A stretch of DNA of 64,000 bases from Erigeron canadensis (taxonomy: Eukaryota > Streptophyta > Magnoliopsida > Asterales > Asteraceae): the NCBI RefSeq assembly GCF_010389155.1, contig NC_057768.1:43007633-43071632 (forward strand). Direction: 5' to 3'. The position numbers and the translations under genes were made by a program. Position 1 is the stretch's first letter. Each line of letters begins with the position of its first letter. Under the pieces are notes generated by a model. That model was not told where the DNA came from and made no database searches. It was given only the letters and a program-made list of their open reading frames with translations. Below are positions 45,534-57,294 of this stretch, in pieces.

Positions 45534-46070
45534 TATATATGTATAGGAATTTTTTTCTAGTTTATCTTATTTCTGCATATTCATATACGTGTTGATTTTG
45601 ATAGGGAACTTTTGAGCTTTGCAATAAATTCTTTTAACAGTTTTCGTTATTTTGTTGAAAATTTCTATACCAGACATCAAACTATTTAAAGTAATTTATC
45701 ATATTTACCAGTAACTAAAACAGGATTTATATGTTCTTAAAACGATACGTGGCGTAATCCTTGATTGATACGTGTCATTTTAATTTATTTATTTTATTAA
45801 ATTAGTTTTTTTAGTTGTATATAATATCAACTTCCTTATTAGACTTTAAACTAAACTCTAACTCTAGGCTTAATAATACAAAAGACATGTTTTCTCGTTA
45901 ATAAATTCTCTTTTTTTCCCCCTCAAAATTTGAATTTTTATTACTTATATTATTTATAATAAATTATTAACATGAAGTCTTCAAAATTTGAGGCTACGAT
46001 CTGAAATCACAAGGTTATTTGTCATTATTCACTATGCTTAAAAGTTTCAACTTTGATGTGGTTCCAAAAG

Positions 46071-46330
46071 AAAGAAAGAAAGAAAGAAAGAAAGAAACTG
46101 CTCAGTCTGCTGCCTTTCGCAGGTTTTGAGCCCCAATACCTCGATGATGTATGGGGGAGGTTAAGATGTAGGAAAACCTAATCTCTACCTAAGTAGAAAG
46201 GCTGCTTCCATTTACTACCTAAATGGTAAAAAAAGCCCTCCAACCTATGCATTTGCATGAGATGAGGATCAAACCCATGACCTCTGAATCTTCCAAAAAT
46301 TTAAGGTAAATCTAAAACTCTAACTAAACA
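46071..46330 (-). mobile_element. tRNA-derived SINE, minus strand, with (TTTC)n tail
   Basis: Read on the minus strand it carries GGTTTGATCCTCATCTC (B-box region), a body with CCATTTAGGTAGTAAATGG and CTTAGGTAGAGATTAGG, then GGGGCTCAAAACCTGCGAAA and a TTTC-repeat tail (plus-strand AAAG repeats at 46071-46096). It is the inverted partner of the copy at 46439. The head is diverged. Confidence 0.65.
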
Positions 46331-46438
46331 TATATTGATCATCGATTTACTTTAACCACAATTTATTTAATACTCACTAATCATGTATGAGGCATATTCG
46401 TACGGGTATTAGGACTAGTTACATTATACATTATACAA

Positions 46439-46666
46439 AGGTTTGGATCAGTGGTAAACACCATGGCCTCTGAAGTCAGAGGTTATAGGTTCGATCCTCA
46501 TCACATACAAAGGTTGGAGGACCTTTTTTTACCATTTAGGTAAAAATTGAAAGCAACCTCTCTACTTAGGTAAAGGTAAGGTGTGCTTATATTATAACCT
46601 CCCTCACACACTGTCGAAGTATTGGGGCTCAAAACCCATGAAACGCGGCACTAAGCAGTTTCTTTT
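46439..46666 (+). mobile_element. tRNA-derived SINE, plus strand, with target duplication
   Basis: GGATCAGTGGTAAACACC is an A-box-like head and TAGGTTCGATCCTCATC a B box 40 bases on. The body has TTTACCATTTAGGTAAA and GGGGCTCAAAACCCATGAAA and ends CAGTTTCTTTT. A nine-base repeat ATTATACAA flanks it (46430-46438 and 46667-46675). Confidence 0.72.
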
Positions 46667-47389
46667 ATTATACAATAGAAACAAATTTGAAATTGTTATA
46701 ATTAACATTAAGATTGGATCTCTTAAGTGTTTATTTTTTTGTAAATATGTGATTTGATCTCCATCTGATATTTGAAATATTGAATTGATAAATAAAAAAA
46801 AAAAAGTAGATTGATGCAACAATATTTTTAAAAATCAATGATGAACATTAATATAATTGAGACAAACATACCCTACATTATTATTTATCAAAACCTCAAA
46901 ATAAATACAGTATGGTAGTTTTTATATTAAGAGAGTGTATTACACGGACATTAATTTTCCACAAAACACAATGCAAGGGACAAAGAAGTTCCAATCTACA
47001 AATTAGAAAGTAAGCAAAAGATCGCGGAGGGAAATAGTGGAAAAAACAAGGTCCCACTCTTCTATACCTATACATTTTCTTAGAAAGAATTCTTTATTTC
47101 CCTACAAAAGGTCAAACGTTTTCTAGAAGATTTTGTAATTTGTTTTTCCAAAGGAGTATCCTTTTAAGTCTTTTTAAGAACCTTTTTAGCTAAATTTTTG
47201 ATACTTAATGTTCTGTTCAACAAAGAATTTGTAAAAATCGGTTTTGAAATCTTTGGATATATCCATATTCCATTCTAACCAAATTTTTAAATTTTATAAA
47301 ACAAATAAAGTTCATAAGAAATATACAATAGTAATTTCCATTACCAAATGAACGAGAAGATTTGATGTGTTATAATACTTGAGAAGGTT

Positions 47390-47528
47390 GACTCATTGAT
47401 TTTGGTGATATTAGTACCACATAAATTGATTAATTTACCACAACTATGTATTAACTGTCTGTACATTGTGTTGTAATCTTTGTGCAGTGTGGTAAATTAA
47501 TTAAGTTTAGTGATACGAATATCACTTC
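47390..47528. mobile_element. Degenerate MITE related to the element at 43938
   Basis: TGGTGATATTAGTACCACAT with TTGATTAATTTACCACA on the left, and the complement of TGTGGTAAATTAATTAAG with ATCACTTCCC on the right, match the family at 43938 in sequence and arrangement. No target duplication is clear, so borders are approximate. Confidence 0.6.
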
Positions 47529-47639
47529 CCTATATGGACAAACAAATGAATACATTGTTGTACGAATTACTTGGGGAGCGTGATTCAAGTTGACTAAGAT
47601 GTATGCAACACAAATGGGTATTCTCATAACTTTTTCTGA

Positions 47640-47745
47640 CTATTTTTGTGACATCCCCTCACATGTATATTTTTCTATGAAAGTTTCGAACCTAGAACTT
47701 TTTAGGTAAAAAAAATGTCTAACCATTAGACCACCTTGATAATCA
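47640..47745 (-). mobile_element. SINE head fragment
   Basis: On the minus strand AAGGTGGTCTAATGGTTAGA (A-box-like) is followed by TCTAGGTTCGAAACTTTC (B-box-like), the same arrangement as the SINEs at 15743 and 22019. The 3' part is not resolved. It could instead be a decayed tRNA gene, but no cloverleaf is evident. Confidence 0.5.
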
Positions 47746-48087
47746 AATCAATTAATGATATTAATTACAAGTTAGACCGATATCAAATCGAAAATCTAAA
47801 TACAACACACGAAATGCATGACAAATTCTAATCATGCACAAATAATGTAAAAACATTTGATTATTGCAGATTGGTTAAAAAAGAAAAAAGTTAACCTGCC
47901 ATAAAAGTAGATAAAATTCAAAGATTAACCTATATTACAAAAGATTGTTGTATACGTATCAATTTTCCCATTAATAAAATAAATACTATATGATTGTAAT
48001 TAATATAAGATTTATTTACGTATTTAGTTTTTAGTGATGATACATAAGGTTTAATTTGTAGTTTTATACTTAGAAAAACATATATTC

Positions 48088-48314
48088 CTTGGGTTTTACA
48101 CTTCTCACAATGTGCAGCCTCGCTGTGTTTTCTTCCAAGGTTGTTGGTTCGAGCCTCGGCTGACACAATCTTTGGATTTCCTATCTAGGAATTTTCCACA
48201 AGGAGAAGGGTTGAGAGACTGCAGCGTATGCTAATTATCTCTGAGGTACAAAGATTGTTGGTTAAAATTGTCTCCAACCATGTCTGAGTCGAAATACACC
48301 TTTAAAAAAAAAAC
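48088..48314 (+). mobile_element. SINE with poly(A) tail and 14-bp target duplication
   Basis: TTGTTGGTTCGAGCCTCGGC gives a strong B-box-like sequence near the 5' end; the A box is weak. The element ends in an A-rich tail (48304-48314). AAAAACATATATTC occurs exactly on both sides (48074-48087 and 48315-48328). It sits 320 bp upstream of the membrane protein gene. Confidence 0.75.
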
Positions 48315-48644
48315 AAAAACATATATTCTAGTTACATACAGGTGACGTTAGTCAACGTGGTGTGCTTTGAAATACAAAATTCTCAAAATTATGATTCTAT
48401 AGATATTTAATTGTCTCTAAATTAAATTCAATGAGATTAGGTGAAGCTTATATAAAATTCATTTTAGACACTATATATATATATGTGCATATGAAACTAA
48501 TGTATATAATAAGAAATTGACTGGTAGAAGCAATAGACATATAAACACACACGACCATATCAGCCTGCCATATCAGACTACTATACAAATGCTCTTCATG
48601 CCATCACCAACAACAACAACATTTGATCTCTTTGATCCACATCA

Positions 48645-49445
48645 ATGATCAAAAAACCCGATTCCGGACCACCGTCCCGTTCGGCCCGGACCGGATGTTT
48701 CCTAGCTTGTTTTGGGTGTACCGGCCTGCAGGACCAATATATAAAGCCCAAAGAGAAAGTCAACTCTCCTAAATGGCGCCGTCCACGTTGGATCTCTAAG
48801 TTCACCTTGATCAGTTTCAAGAAACCCGTGGTCAAAGACGTCGTCCCCGTTGACCCAAAACGACCCGTAAATAAGTCGGGTAATAAAACTTGGGAAATTC
48901 AAGTAGTGGAAGAAGAAGATGTAGCAACAAAATGGACAGATTCTGTTAGGCAACGAAACGGGTCGTACCGTAGTCGCAAGAAAGAAACAAAAGTTGTTAC
49001 GCGTTTGCCAGCTGAAAAAAAACATGGGGCCGTGGTTTCTAAAGCTATTGTTTCTACACCTTCGAAACCGTTGACTCATTCGGTATCATTGCCGATACCA
49101 ACGAAGGAAAAGAAACTAGCGGATGGTCCAAAAGTTGTGAAGAAAACCATACCTTTAGGTGGGAAATATGACTCTATAATTGGTATGTCAGTAATATTAG
49201 TTATATTGGTTATAATGGTGTTATGGGGCAAGTTGTGTGCAATACTTTGTACTTCTACATGGTTTTATATCATCCCACGATTGGGGGCCGCCGGGAGATA
49301 CTCTGTTGTGGATACAATAAAGAAGCGGCGGCCTGAGTCACATGAGAATTTGGACATGGAATCCGTGGAGTATAAGAAAAAAGTTGTCTTGGAAGGACTT
49401 CTTCAAAGAAACAACAGAAATGTCGTTGGTCGTTCTACACGATGA
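48645..49445 (+). CDS. Small plant protein with C-terminal membrane anchor, function unknown
   Basis: An intronless gene of 266 residues. The N-terminus has SARTGCFLACFGCTGLQD, whose clustered Cys residues could be lipidated or bind metal (inference). A basic, Trp-containing stretch follows (PKWRRPRWISKF), then a long Lys/Ser/Thr-rich region without predicted fold. One strongly hydrophobic segment lies at about 178-210 (IIGMSVILVILVIMVLWGKL and CTSTWFYIIPR). The C-terminal tail (KKRRPESHENLDMESVEYKK) is charged. The ATG at 48645 is the first in frame and follows a CAACAACAACA leader. I know similar plant proteins with the GCF-ACFG motif and a C-terminal anchor, but no established function. 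No disabling change is present. Confidence 0.82.
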   Translation: MIKKPDSGPPSRSARTGCFLACFGCTGLQDQYIKPKEKVNSPKWRRPRWISKFTLISFKKPVVKDVVPVDPKRPVNKSGNKTWEIQVVEEEDVATKWTDSVRQRNGSYRSRKKETKVVTRLPAEKKHGAVVSKAIVSTPSKPLTHSVSLPIPTKEKKLADGPKVVKKTIPLGGKYDSIIGMSVILVILVIMVLWGKLCAILCTSTWFYIIPRLGAAGRYSVVDTIKKRRPESHENLDMESVEYKKKVVLEGLLQRNNRNVVGRSTR

Positions 49446-49838
49446 TTATAGGTTAATTAATTGATTACAAAGAAATGTTTTGTTTTCGTTTTTGTTTTCT
49501 TTAAAATTTACATTTAAACTTTGGTTTTTGGGAGGTTTTAAACTTTTACTAGGGGCTGATGGGAATCCTATTATCGTACATATACATACAAATGTTTTTG
49601 ATATATTTGTACTAATAATTAATAATTGTTTTGAAAGATAACATGGTTGTGTGACGAACTGACGATACAAAAAAATGTTTTCATTTTACAGTACATGATA
49701 CCTTTAGATGATTGCTGGTTGGATTATTATGGATAAATATTAAAGTTAACTTTTGATTCTTTCCTTTGGTTATAACACACACATACGAAGTAGAGCATAA
49801 GGCCAATTTAGACCGGCTGTATTATTATTGGATGAAAT

Positions 49839-49874
<36 letters not shown>

Positions 49875-49878
<4 letters not shown>

Positions 49879-50077
49879 TTGAGTATTATAAAATAAGTAT
49901 TAAAGTAAAACAAGTAAGACAAGATTTTGACCCTTAGATCATGGTTAAATCGATGCACGAAGATTCACAAAGCAATTGATTCACGATGATTTTTATGATG
50001 CACGGTGATTTTGAATGAAGAAAAACCTATTGTTTTATTTATTTTACTTTAATACTTATTTTATTTAACCTAAAACG
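49875..50077. mobile_element. TIR element inserted in a (TA)n tract, type 1
   Basis: The left part (AAAATAAGTATTAAAGTAAA) and the complement of the right part (AAAATAAGTATTAAAGTAAA) are identical over 20 bases and continue as imperfect repeats. The element is bounded on both sides by TA microsatellites (49842-49874 and 50078-50092). Confidence 0.7.
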
Positions 50078-50274
50078 TATATATATATATATGCTTTAAA
50101 AAAAGTTTCCAACTTGATATGTTTTTGTGTATTTTTGATTATGATAATAGTGAATTTTCTATGTAAATAGGTTAAGGTTAACCCATTGTTTGAACAAAGG
50201 CCAAAACAGTTTGGGATAGGAGGGGCATTGCCACCAAAGAAGGATTTGCATAGGTTATATATATATATATATAT

Positions 50275-50554
50275 GAAAAGTTTCAAGTGAGAACCATTTG
50301 AATTGAAAGAACCATGAGAACCCTTTAATTATAACTAGATGTTGATATGTGAATAGTCTATGTGAACAAAATATTGCACATTTGAACATGTCAAGTTATA
50401 ACTAATATTACCTATGTTCATATATGAATGGTTCTCAAATAAACTTATGTGAACGAATATGTTGACATATACCTAACACATATAAACATCAAGTTATAAT
50501 ATAGTGGTTCTCATGGTTCTTCCATTTTAAATGATTCTCAATTGAATTTTACCC
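50275..50554. mobile_element. TIR element inserted in a (TA)n tract, type 2
   Basis: The left end (GTGAGAACCATTTGAATTG, then AAAGAACCATGAGAACC) and the complement of the right end (TTGAGAATCATTTAAAATGG, then AAGAACCATGAGAACC) are terminal inverted repeats of about 50 bases. TA microsatellites flank it on both sides (50255-50274 and 50555-50574). It encodes nothing. Confidence 0.75.
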
Positions 50555-52120
50555 TATATATATATATATATATATTCTCATAACAAAATTAGTATCTTTT
50601 TTACAATAATGTAATCCATTAATTTATTTGTTTGGATTGATTTATCTTACTAGATCATGATCAAATTGTTAAAAAAGTTTATTAAGTTATATTTTTAATA
50701 TTTCTGCTTATGTATAGATTCTTGCTTAATTTAATTTTGAACTTCAAAAGCATAACTTTTGATACAAAGGTAGCTTTATGGGGTTGTGGCGATTAGTATA
50801 CTAACAGTTTTAGCAAACAAATTCAATGAAAGTAATTTTGAATATAATATATTAATATGCATGATTAAATTCCTTTACAGCTATAATATTGTGTTCATCC
50901 CTCGTAAAGTCGTATTATAAATAGTGACAATTTCTAAGAACGGAAAATATCAAGACATCATATAATGCTTCACATTTGTCTCAAACACAATAAACAAATT
51001 TATTGCATGAACTCACTTCTTCCAATTTAAGTAATTGATGTTGTTTCATTAGTTAATTTATTACCTAGCTTAATTGTGTCATAACATTATTATAGGGTAG
51101 TTCACTTAATTTTTTTTGCATATATACATTTAGCATGATTGTTTGTTGATTAGTACTTGTATTTGATCAACCTTCCAAATAAAATGAAGAAAGAAGCCTA
51201 AATCAAGGAGCAGTAGTGTAATACTGTAACATGATCATGATCACTTAATATATAAAATAATACCATATGTATTACATTAAACATGATTTAACTAAATCAA
51301 TACATAATCATTTTATTATTCATATATTATGGAAGTTGCGTAGTGGCAATACCAAATACGAGGTCTACACGACTTGTAATGCGTACCAAATGATCTATTA
51401 TTCTAACCTGGCATATTATTTAAAAATATTGGGTGCATCGAGTATATATGAGGTTTTATTTATCAGGTACATGGCCAAAACAATCATATAGGGTGGTTGA
51501 AAATGAAACGCCCTGATTACTTTGAAGTTTGAACGATCGTTACTCGACCAAATTATGCATATTCAAGTATTCAACCATGAGTCCATGCATGACACCACAT
51601 TTATTTCAAAGAGTATGTATATACTTGCATAAATTTTACTAGCTTGTAGTATACATGTATAAAAAGAGCTCTTATATAAATTAGCTTTATGGTTATTGGT
51701 TTAGTTACCGGGGAAAATACCTGATATGACATTGGATGTAGTGTTTGATAATTAAAATTACTCTAATGATCAGCTTTATGCTTATTGGATTTGGAAGTTA
51801 TATTAAGCACTAAAATATATACGGAAATGTTAGGTAAAGCATGCAGTACCTATCTTATAGTAAGAAGGGATTATGTAATATTTACGGGGGTTATGTATGT
51901 TTATCAATTTCAAAGGTTTAATCAGTAATTTTTTTTTAATGTGACAGCACCTAAGCTTAGGTAAAATTTGCAATACGGATATTTTTTCAAAATATATTAT
52001 CATTCTGGGAGGTGATATTAACCATCTTTTTTATTTAATTTACCATGTTATTAAGTACTTGATACGTGATTTTGATAAATAAAAAAAAAGTAAAATACCA
52101 ATATCATCTATATCTATATT

Positions 52121-52405
52121 TCTATACTATTATATAATAATAAAAATTATATCCTCATGTTGAAAGTTTAGAAAAAATAGGACATGCGAATTGACCAAAC
52201 TACCCTTAATGAATTAAATAACTACAAACCTTAAAATTAAATCACACCATTAGTCCATTATATTATAAAATATTTCTATTAACCTTTTAAATCAAACACA
52301 ACTACATCAATTACCTACACCATTCGACGTTGTCACCATCATCACCATCCGTTACCGTCATCACACCTCCGTCATCGTTGTGGCATTGTACAGGTACCAT
52401 GTTCG
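52121..52405 (+). mobile_element. Short non-autonomous Helitron, copy B
   Basis: It begins TCTATACTATTATATAATAA and ends GGCATTGTACAGGTACCAT followed by GTTCG, with a terminus decayed from CTAG. The block TGTTGAAAGTTTAG and GGACATGCGAATTGACC matches copy A. It lies 130 bp outside the large Helitron. Confidence 0.55.
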
Positions 52406-52535
52406 TTTTCCATTTTATATATTTAGAGATTTTTCAAAAAAGTCAACAACGTCTTTTATGGTCAAATGCCATAATATTTTCATATATCGAGGGTAAAAAC
52501 AGGATGCCTCAGTTAACTCGCATATATCTAAATCA

Positions 52536-52567
52536 CTAGGATTTATTCGGCTGTGCAATGCACAACC
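52536..52567 (-). repeat. Helitron 3' terminal hairpin and CTAG end
   Basis: On the minus strand GGTTGTGC-ATT-GCACAGCC forms an eight-pair hairpin with one wobble (52567-52549), followed by GAATAAATC and CTAG, then T in the flank. This is the canonical Helitron 3' structure used to end rolling-circle transfer. Confidence 0.85.
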
Positions 52568-53116
52568 CACCAAAAGCTAGTATTACGTAAGTTAACGAAG
52601 GTTTATAAAGGTAAAACGATGTTAGTTTTTAAAGCCCATCTTCAGCGTGAAGCTAAAAGTAACATAAATATTGGGACAAGTTACATACAATAGTGATATA
52701 AGCTAAATAGAAACATCCTTTACTGAAAAAACATATCATCAGCAGAGTTATATACAAGCGTTTTCATCACAAGCATCAAGTTCCATGGTGCTCGAAAGCT
52801 ACATGGCTTTGTTACAAAGTCTAGATGATGCAACTATATTATGACTACAAGTCTAAGCCTTTAGCCCATAAGAAGGGTCATAGATTGTACAGAAAAGGGA
52901 AAGGCTAAGGCTAGCTTCAAAAGATAAAACATTAAAAGGAAAGGGTAAGGCTAGTTTCAAAAGGGAAAACATAAGAAGCTGCTTCGAAAAGTGTCAGTCT
53001 TATGTGCAAAAGCTAGTAGCTTCTTGGGCTGGTTTGAGAAGAGAATCTTAGTGGAGTGTTTTCAAAAGGTGATTCTCATATTCCTGTAGGTATGTTCCTA
53101 GAAGCTACATATGGAT

Positions 53117-55752
53117 TTAAGTTTTTTTGGTTGGGCTCTCATCCATAGCCTGAGCGCCAGTTTCCTTCCTTATAGAGGCACGAGTCGGGATTGTAGTAGC
53201 CACTTGAGCACCTATCTCTTTCTTTATGGCAACAAGGGTTGGGGTTGGATCTGTCACACGAAACTCTAGTTCTTTTTTTTTAAAAGCAAATGTCGAAACC
53301 GCATCTTTAATTGGACTTTCATTCTTTGTGAAAACATGGCTACCATGAGGTTGGTTTATAGTAGGTGTTTCAGTGAGAACCTGGTCATCAGAGAATGTAA
53401 GTTTTTTTTCCACAGGCTTTGAAATGAGTTCTGAGTCAATTTCTTCAAGGATTAGTTTTGTAGATGGGGTAAATAGTTGTTCTTTTCCCTTTGCTGAAAG
53501 TGGGGTACTAACATCTACCATGGTTTCAGAAGCATGCTCCTCTTGTTGCAGGGCTGTGTCAGATGAGCCTGCAACATCTAAAGCAGGGACAGAAGAATGT
53601 TCTTCCGTACATTGGGCTGCTATGTTAAGCCGAGGTATCACTTCACCAAGTCTGTAAGCCTTGATAACATTCATTTTCAATTGACTCTGACCATGGAATG
53701 TTGTTTCATATGAGCGTATAAAGGCAACAATCGTATGTTTCTCATTTGACATAGCAATGTCACCATGAAGGTCAATACTCTGTAATAATGATGTACCAGT
53801 ATTAAAGAATATGAATAAACATTCAAATATCAGTTAGTTTTACGTATCCGTTTAGATACGAACATATGAATTTAAGCAGATGTGTGTTAGAAGAAGATTT
53901 AGTTTGTATATGTAAACACAAATATTTCATATACAAGTTTATTAGTTTGCTAAAAGTATATGAATATGAGCATGTGTGTATGTATGTTCGTCAAATGAAG
54001 TAGTAAGTTAGGCTTACATTTTCCTCAGCTTCTTTCAGTTCCGTTGCAGTGAATGGCATGAGTTTTTCAGCATCAGGTGTGCATACAAGTGCAGAAAGAC
54101 TTCCAGTTCCATCATCTATCTCAATTGTAATTCTAGACCTATCCGATGCATTAACAGGACATGGTTATGGGGGACAAAACATTTAAAAATGAGTATCCAA
54201 ATTTGTAGGATATTAGAAAGAAAAATGGACTTACAGTGCTTGAATATGGGTTTCTATCTTACATGATGGACACGTAACCACCCAAGTAAGATCAGCATCT
54301 AGTGCCTTTTGACAATTACCGCAAGCTGTATACCATGGGCTTCTTTCTTGCTTTGGAAGTCTGGTTTTCCCCATAACCCAAGCTGTCTTTATCTATTTAT
54401 TTTTTTTAATATTTTAAAAAAATAAGATTGTATGGTTTAGTTTAGAATATACACCATGTGTTATTAAACAAGTGAGTTCTTTACAATGGTCGCTTACTTT
54501 TTTGAAGGAGGAAACCGCTGTAGCAATTGGGATTATAGCATCATGTTTTGGATAAGGAAGGAGTATGTCAGTATTGGTGTAACTTTTAAGGGCAAGGAGT
54601 TGTTGAAGTTCTTGTTTGTGGGTGTTGTACCTTACATTAAAACATGTACATATTTAAGAGCATTATTTAAGCGTAACTGCAAGGAGTGATTAAAAAAAAT
54701 TCTGAGTTTCTAATAAGGTACCATTCATGCATCTGTAAGGCATGTGTTACTGGAGGGTTAATCATGAAGCCAAAAGATGATCTAGTGGTCAATGAGAGGC
54801 CTGTATGCTAATTATTTTAGGTGGTGGAAGAAAACAGGTAGTTGTTATACAGTACTTAAATGCATAGGTATCCATTTACCGTAAAAAGTTGTCACTTTTA
54901 GGCGCAATCCAAAGATCATTGGGCCGGTCTCGATTATGCCAGAAAGTGTTTGCCCTTCGTTATCATCAAACGTATTCCATAAAGTCAGTAGCAAAAGCAT
55001 CTTGCTACATTAAAATAATGGACGGTTAGGTACATAGCATGGAATACCGATGTAAGTGGTTAAGGCATCTTACTCTTCATCGACGATGACAATATCCCTT
55101 GTAGTAACATTCGGCGATCCTTGCTCTTTACTGGGAAAGCATTGCAGAACTATACCCCGAACATCTAAATGTAGAACATAAATAGGTTGAAGTGTTGTAC
55201 TAATTAAGTAGGTAAATAAAATGCAAATTGGGTTAGAAGAAAGAGAAATTACTATGGAGGGTGTCCGTGTCAGCATATTTGTGTAGATCAGTGAACTTCG
55301 TAAAGTTAAATTCACAATTCAGTGTCATTGGGATAGGATCAACTAATTCCTCAATAAGAGTTTTGTTGTTCAAAACCCAAGAGCATGGGTATGAGCTGAT
55401 ACGGTATTTTTGATCATTGCTAACAACTGCAGCATTTGAGATATAGTATCTCTTATATTGTGCTAATAGGTTTGCCAAAAGACGTACGTTGTTGCCATAT
55501 ATAAGTGCAATCAACTTGGTTCCCTACAATTAGTAGCAAATGCTAAACATGTCTGCAACAAGTGAGGCGATTCTTAAGAATATGAGAGAGACATAAGAAA
55601 GTTACCTCATAATCTACCAAGACTAATCTCCTAAACTCATTTTCTGACTGGCTCACTTGCACATGGCCATGTTCCAATACTTGTACAAGCACTGTCCAAG
55701 GTTTTTTAGGGTTAAGGTTAATGTCTAGCACATTTGAGATCCGTCTTGTCAT
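53117..55752 (-). CDS. Replication protein A large-subunit-like gene of the Helitron
   Basis: This encodes an RPA70-like single-strand DNA-binding protein, probably aiding rolling-circle transposition. Supported exons on the minus strand: 55752-55606, 55523-55253, 55164-55074, 55004-54880, a poorly bounded exon at about 54640-54500, then 54392-54235, 54138-54018 and 53779-53117. OB-fold segments include KPWTVLVQVLEHGHVQ, GIIETGPMIFGLRLKVTTF and the DBD-C zinc ribbon CGNC...CPSC. RITIEIDDGTGSLSALVCTP follows. The last exon ends in a Ser/Thr/Glu-rich tail with two similar IRKETGAQ/IKKEIGAQ blocks. The fifth exon (QELQQLLALKSYTNTDILLP) joins exon 4 only with a frame problem at the acceptor, so one small lesion or a misplaced border is likely. 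The proper N-terminal domain F is absent, as in other Helitron RPAs. Confidence 0.78.
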
Positions 55753-57294
55753 TTTTCCTGTATTTGGACATTTACTTATGAGGAGAATTCATAAAATTAA
55801 CAAATTAAGGAAAGAATAGATAATGTTTGTAAATTGCAAATAGTAATAATAATTCCAACACAGATACTTTATTGTTAAATGAATAAAACCAAGCAACCCT
55901 TCTTGAACAATTTAGAGCAACACTAAAGAGAATTTGAGAAAATTGTAACAGATCTATGTTACTTTTACCAACTGATGATAGTGAATAAAATATTTAAAAT
56001 AGAGATTGCAATAAGGTAACAACAGTAAGGAGAAGGAAAAAGAGAGACCTTTTTTTGTTGTAAATCTGATAGGTGGTTTATTGTTTGAGATGGTTGAATT
56101 TGCGTTCTTATGAAGGCAAAAAGTAGAACATATCCCATATAATCAGGGCATCAGTACTTTTAAAGAGATTGTGTACACATAACTTATAGGATTGTGTGGG
56201 ATTGTTTACATTTGGGTATGGGTAAGAGGGGTTGTGCAGGGTGAGGGGGTATGGGTAAGGGGTTGTTTTGCAGGGCAAGGGGTTCTCCATAGTTGTTAGG
56301 AATGTAAAACATTACCAATGTAATATAAAGATCTTAGCAAAAGATCTATGTCATTAAGAGTAATATTGGGAGTGGCTGGATGAAGAAAATTAGTATGTTT
56401 TTTTTAAAATAGTATTTTACTATGACACCTCCGTTTGTCAAACATGTTGATAGGTAACACCAAATAAGTTTTAATTTTCTTTTTCACCCTTTTATCTTTA
56501 TACATATATATATACACACAAGTAATAAAGCAAATCAAAATAAATAAGTTGTCATAACAAACCATGGAATAAGTGCATAACCTTATGCATTATGTTGATC
56601 TTTAGACAACATAATTCACTTTAACAATTCTTGTGTTTTAAATTGCATCATTTAATGGGATCACATATCTTGTTAGAGATGTGCAACATGATCATCAAAA
56701 GCATACAAATACAAAACATGAGCTGACCTAAAGTGCAACATGTAAAGTAAAATATAAGTAGTTGTTTGGTTCAGTAGTACAGATTGCTAAGTCTGGTAAC
56801 TTGGAAATCACAAATATATATACCAAATACAATTACGTAACTGGATCTTGGAGCTTGTATGACACGGTGCAGCGCATCTAAACAAAATAAGAGTTTAGTT
56901 TCTTGAAGATGTTAAGGTACGTCCAGCTCTGTTAAGTTTGAGAGAGAAAGAAGGCAGCCTTTGCACTTAGGCCCTTGAAACCTGGATGAAAGGTTCTTAC
57001 GCTAACAAATGGCCAGTCGTCATAGGCTTTTTGAACTGTTGCTCGAAAGTAAATCAGGCACGTTCATGGGTGCCGCAAAAGCTACGCCACAAAGAAAGCG
57101 AGTCAATGAAAACAGACTGAAAGAGCAGAAACTGTTATGAACAGATAGTACTCACGTTTATGTAAGGCGCAACAATGACGAACAGGTGCGTTTTCCAAAA
57201 GCTATGAAAGTAATACGTGACCAGCATTAAGTGGCAGACCACCTGAGAAGGTGTCCAGACACTTTAGGTTGAATTAGAAATTTACATATAAGAT
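55753..57294. other. Spacer between the RPA-like gene and RepHel inside the Helitron
   Basis: It should hold the promoter of the RPA gene and the 3' region of RepHel. Near 56200-56285 is a short GGGTATGGGTAAG-type repeat tract. A splice-like stretch and small ORFs exist, but no coding sequence is convincing. Confidence 0.5.

Larger units (their letters stand above)
45534..48644. other. Gene-free region rich in SINEs
   Basis: Besides the SINEs and MITE listed, the interval is AT-rich and has no supported gene. The last 150 bp before 48645 should hold the promoter and leader of the membrane protein gene. Confidence 0.5.
49446..52535. other. Intergenic region up to the large Helitron
   Basis: It contains the 3' untranslated region of the membrane protein gene, two TIR elements set in (TA)n tracts and one short Helitron, listed separately. 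The interval 50575-52120 is AT-rich with nothing recognised. Confidence 0.5.

Noticed and set aside
46455..46500. tRNA gene
   Set aside because: A- and B-box-like sequences are present, but no full acceptor stem or cloverleaf; a SINE with tail and target duplication explains them.
56108..56290. Pro/Tyr-rich minus-strand ORF in the Helitron spacer
   Set aside because: Product of a short GGGTATGGGTAAG-type repeat; no domain or splice support.
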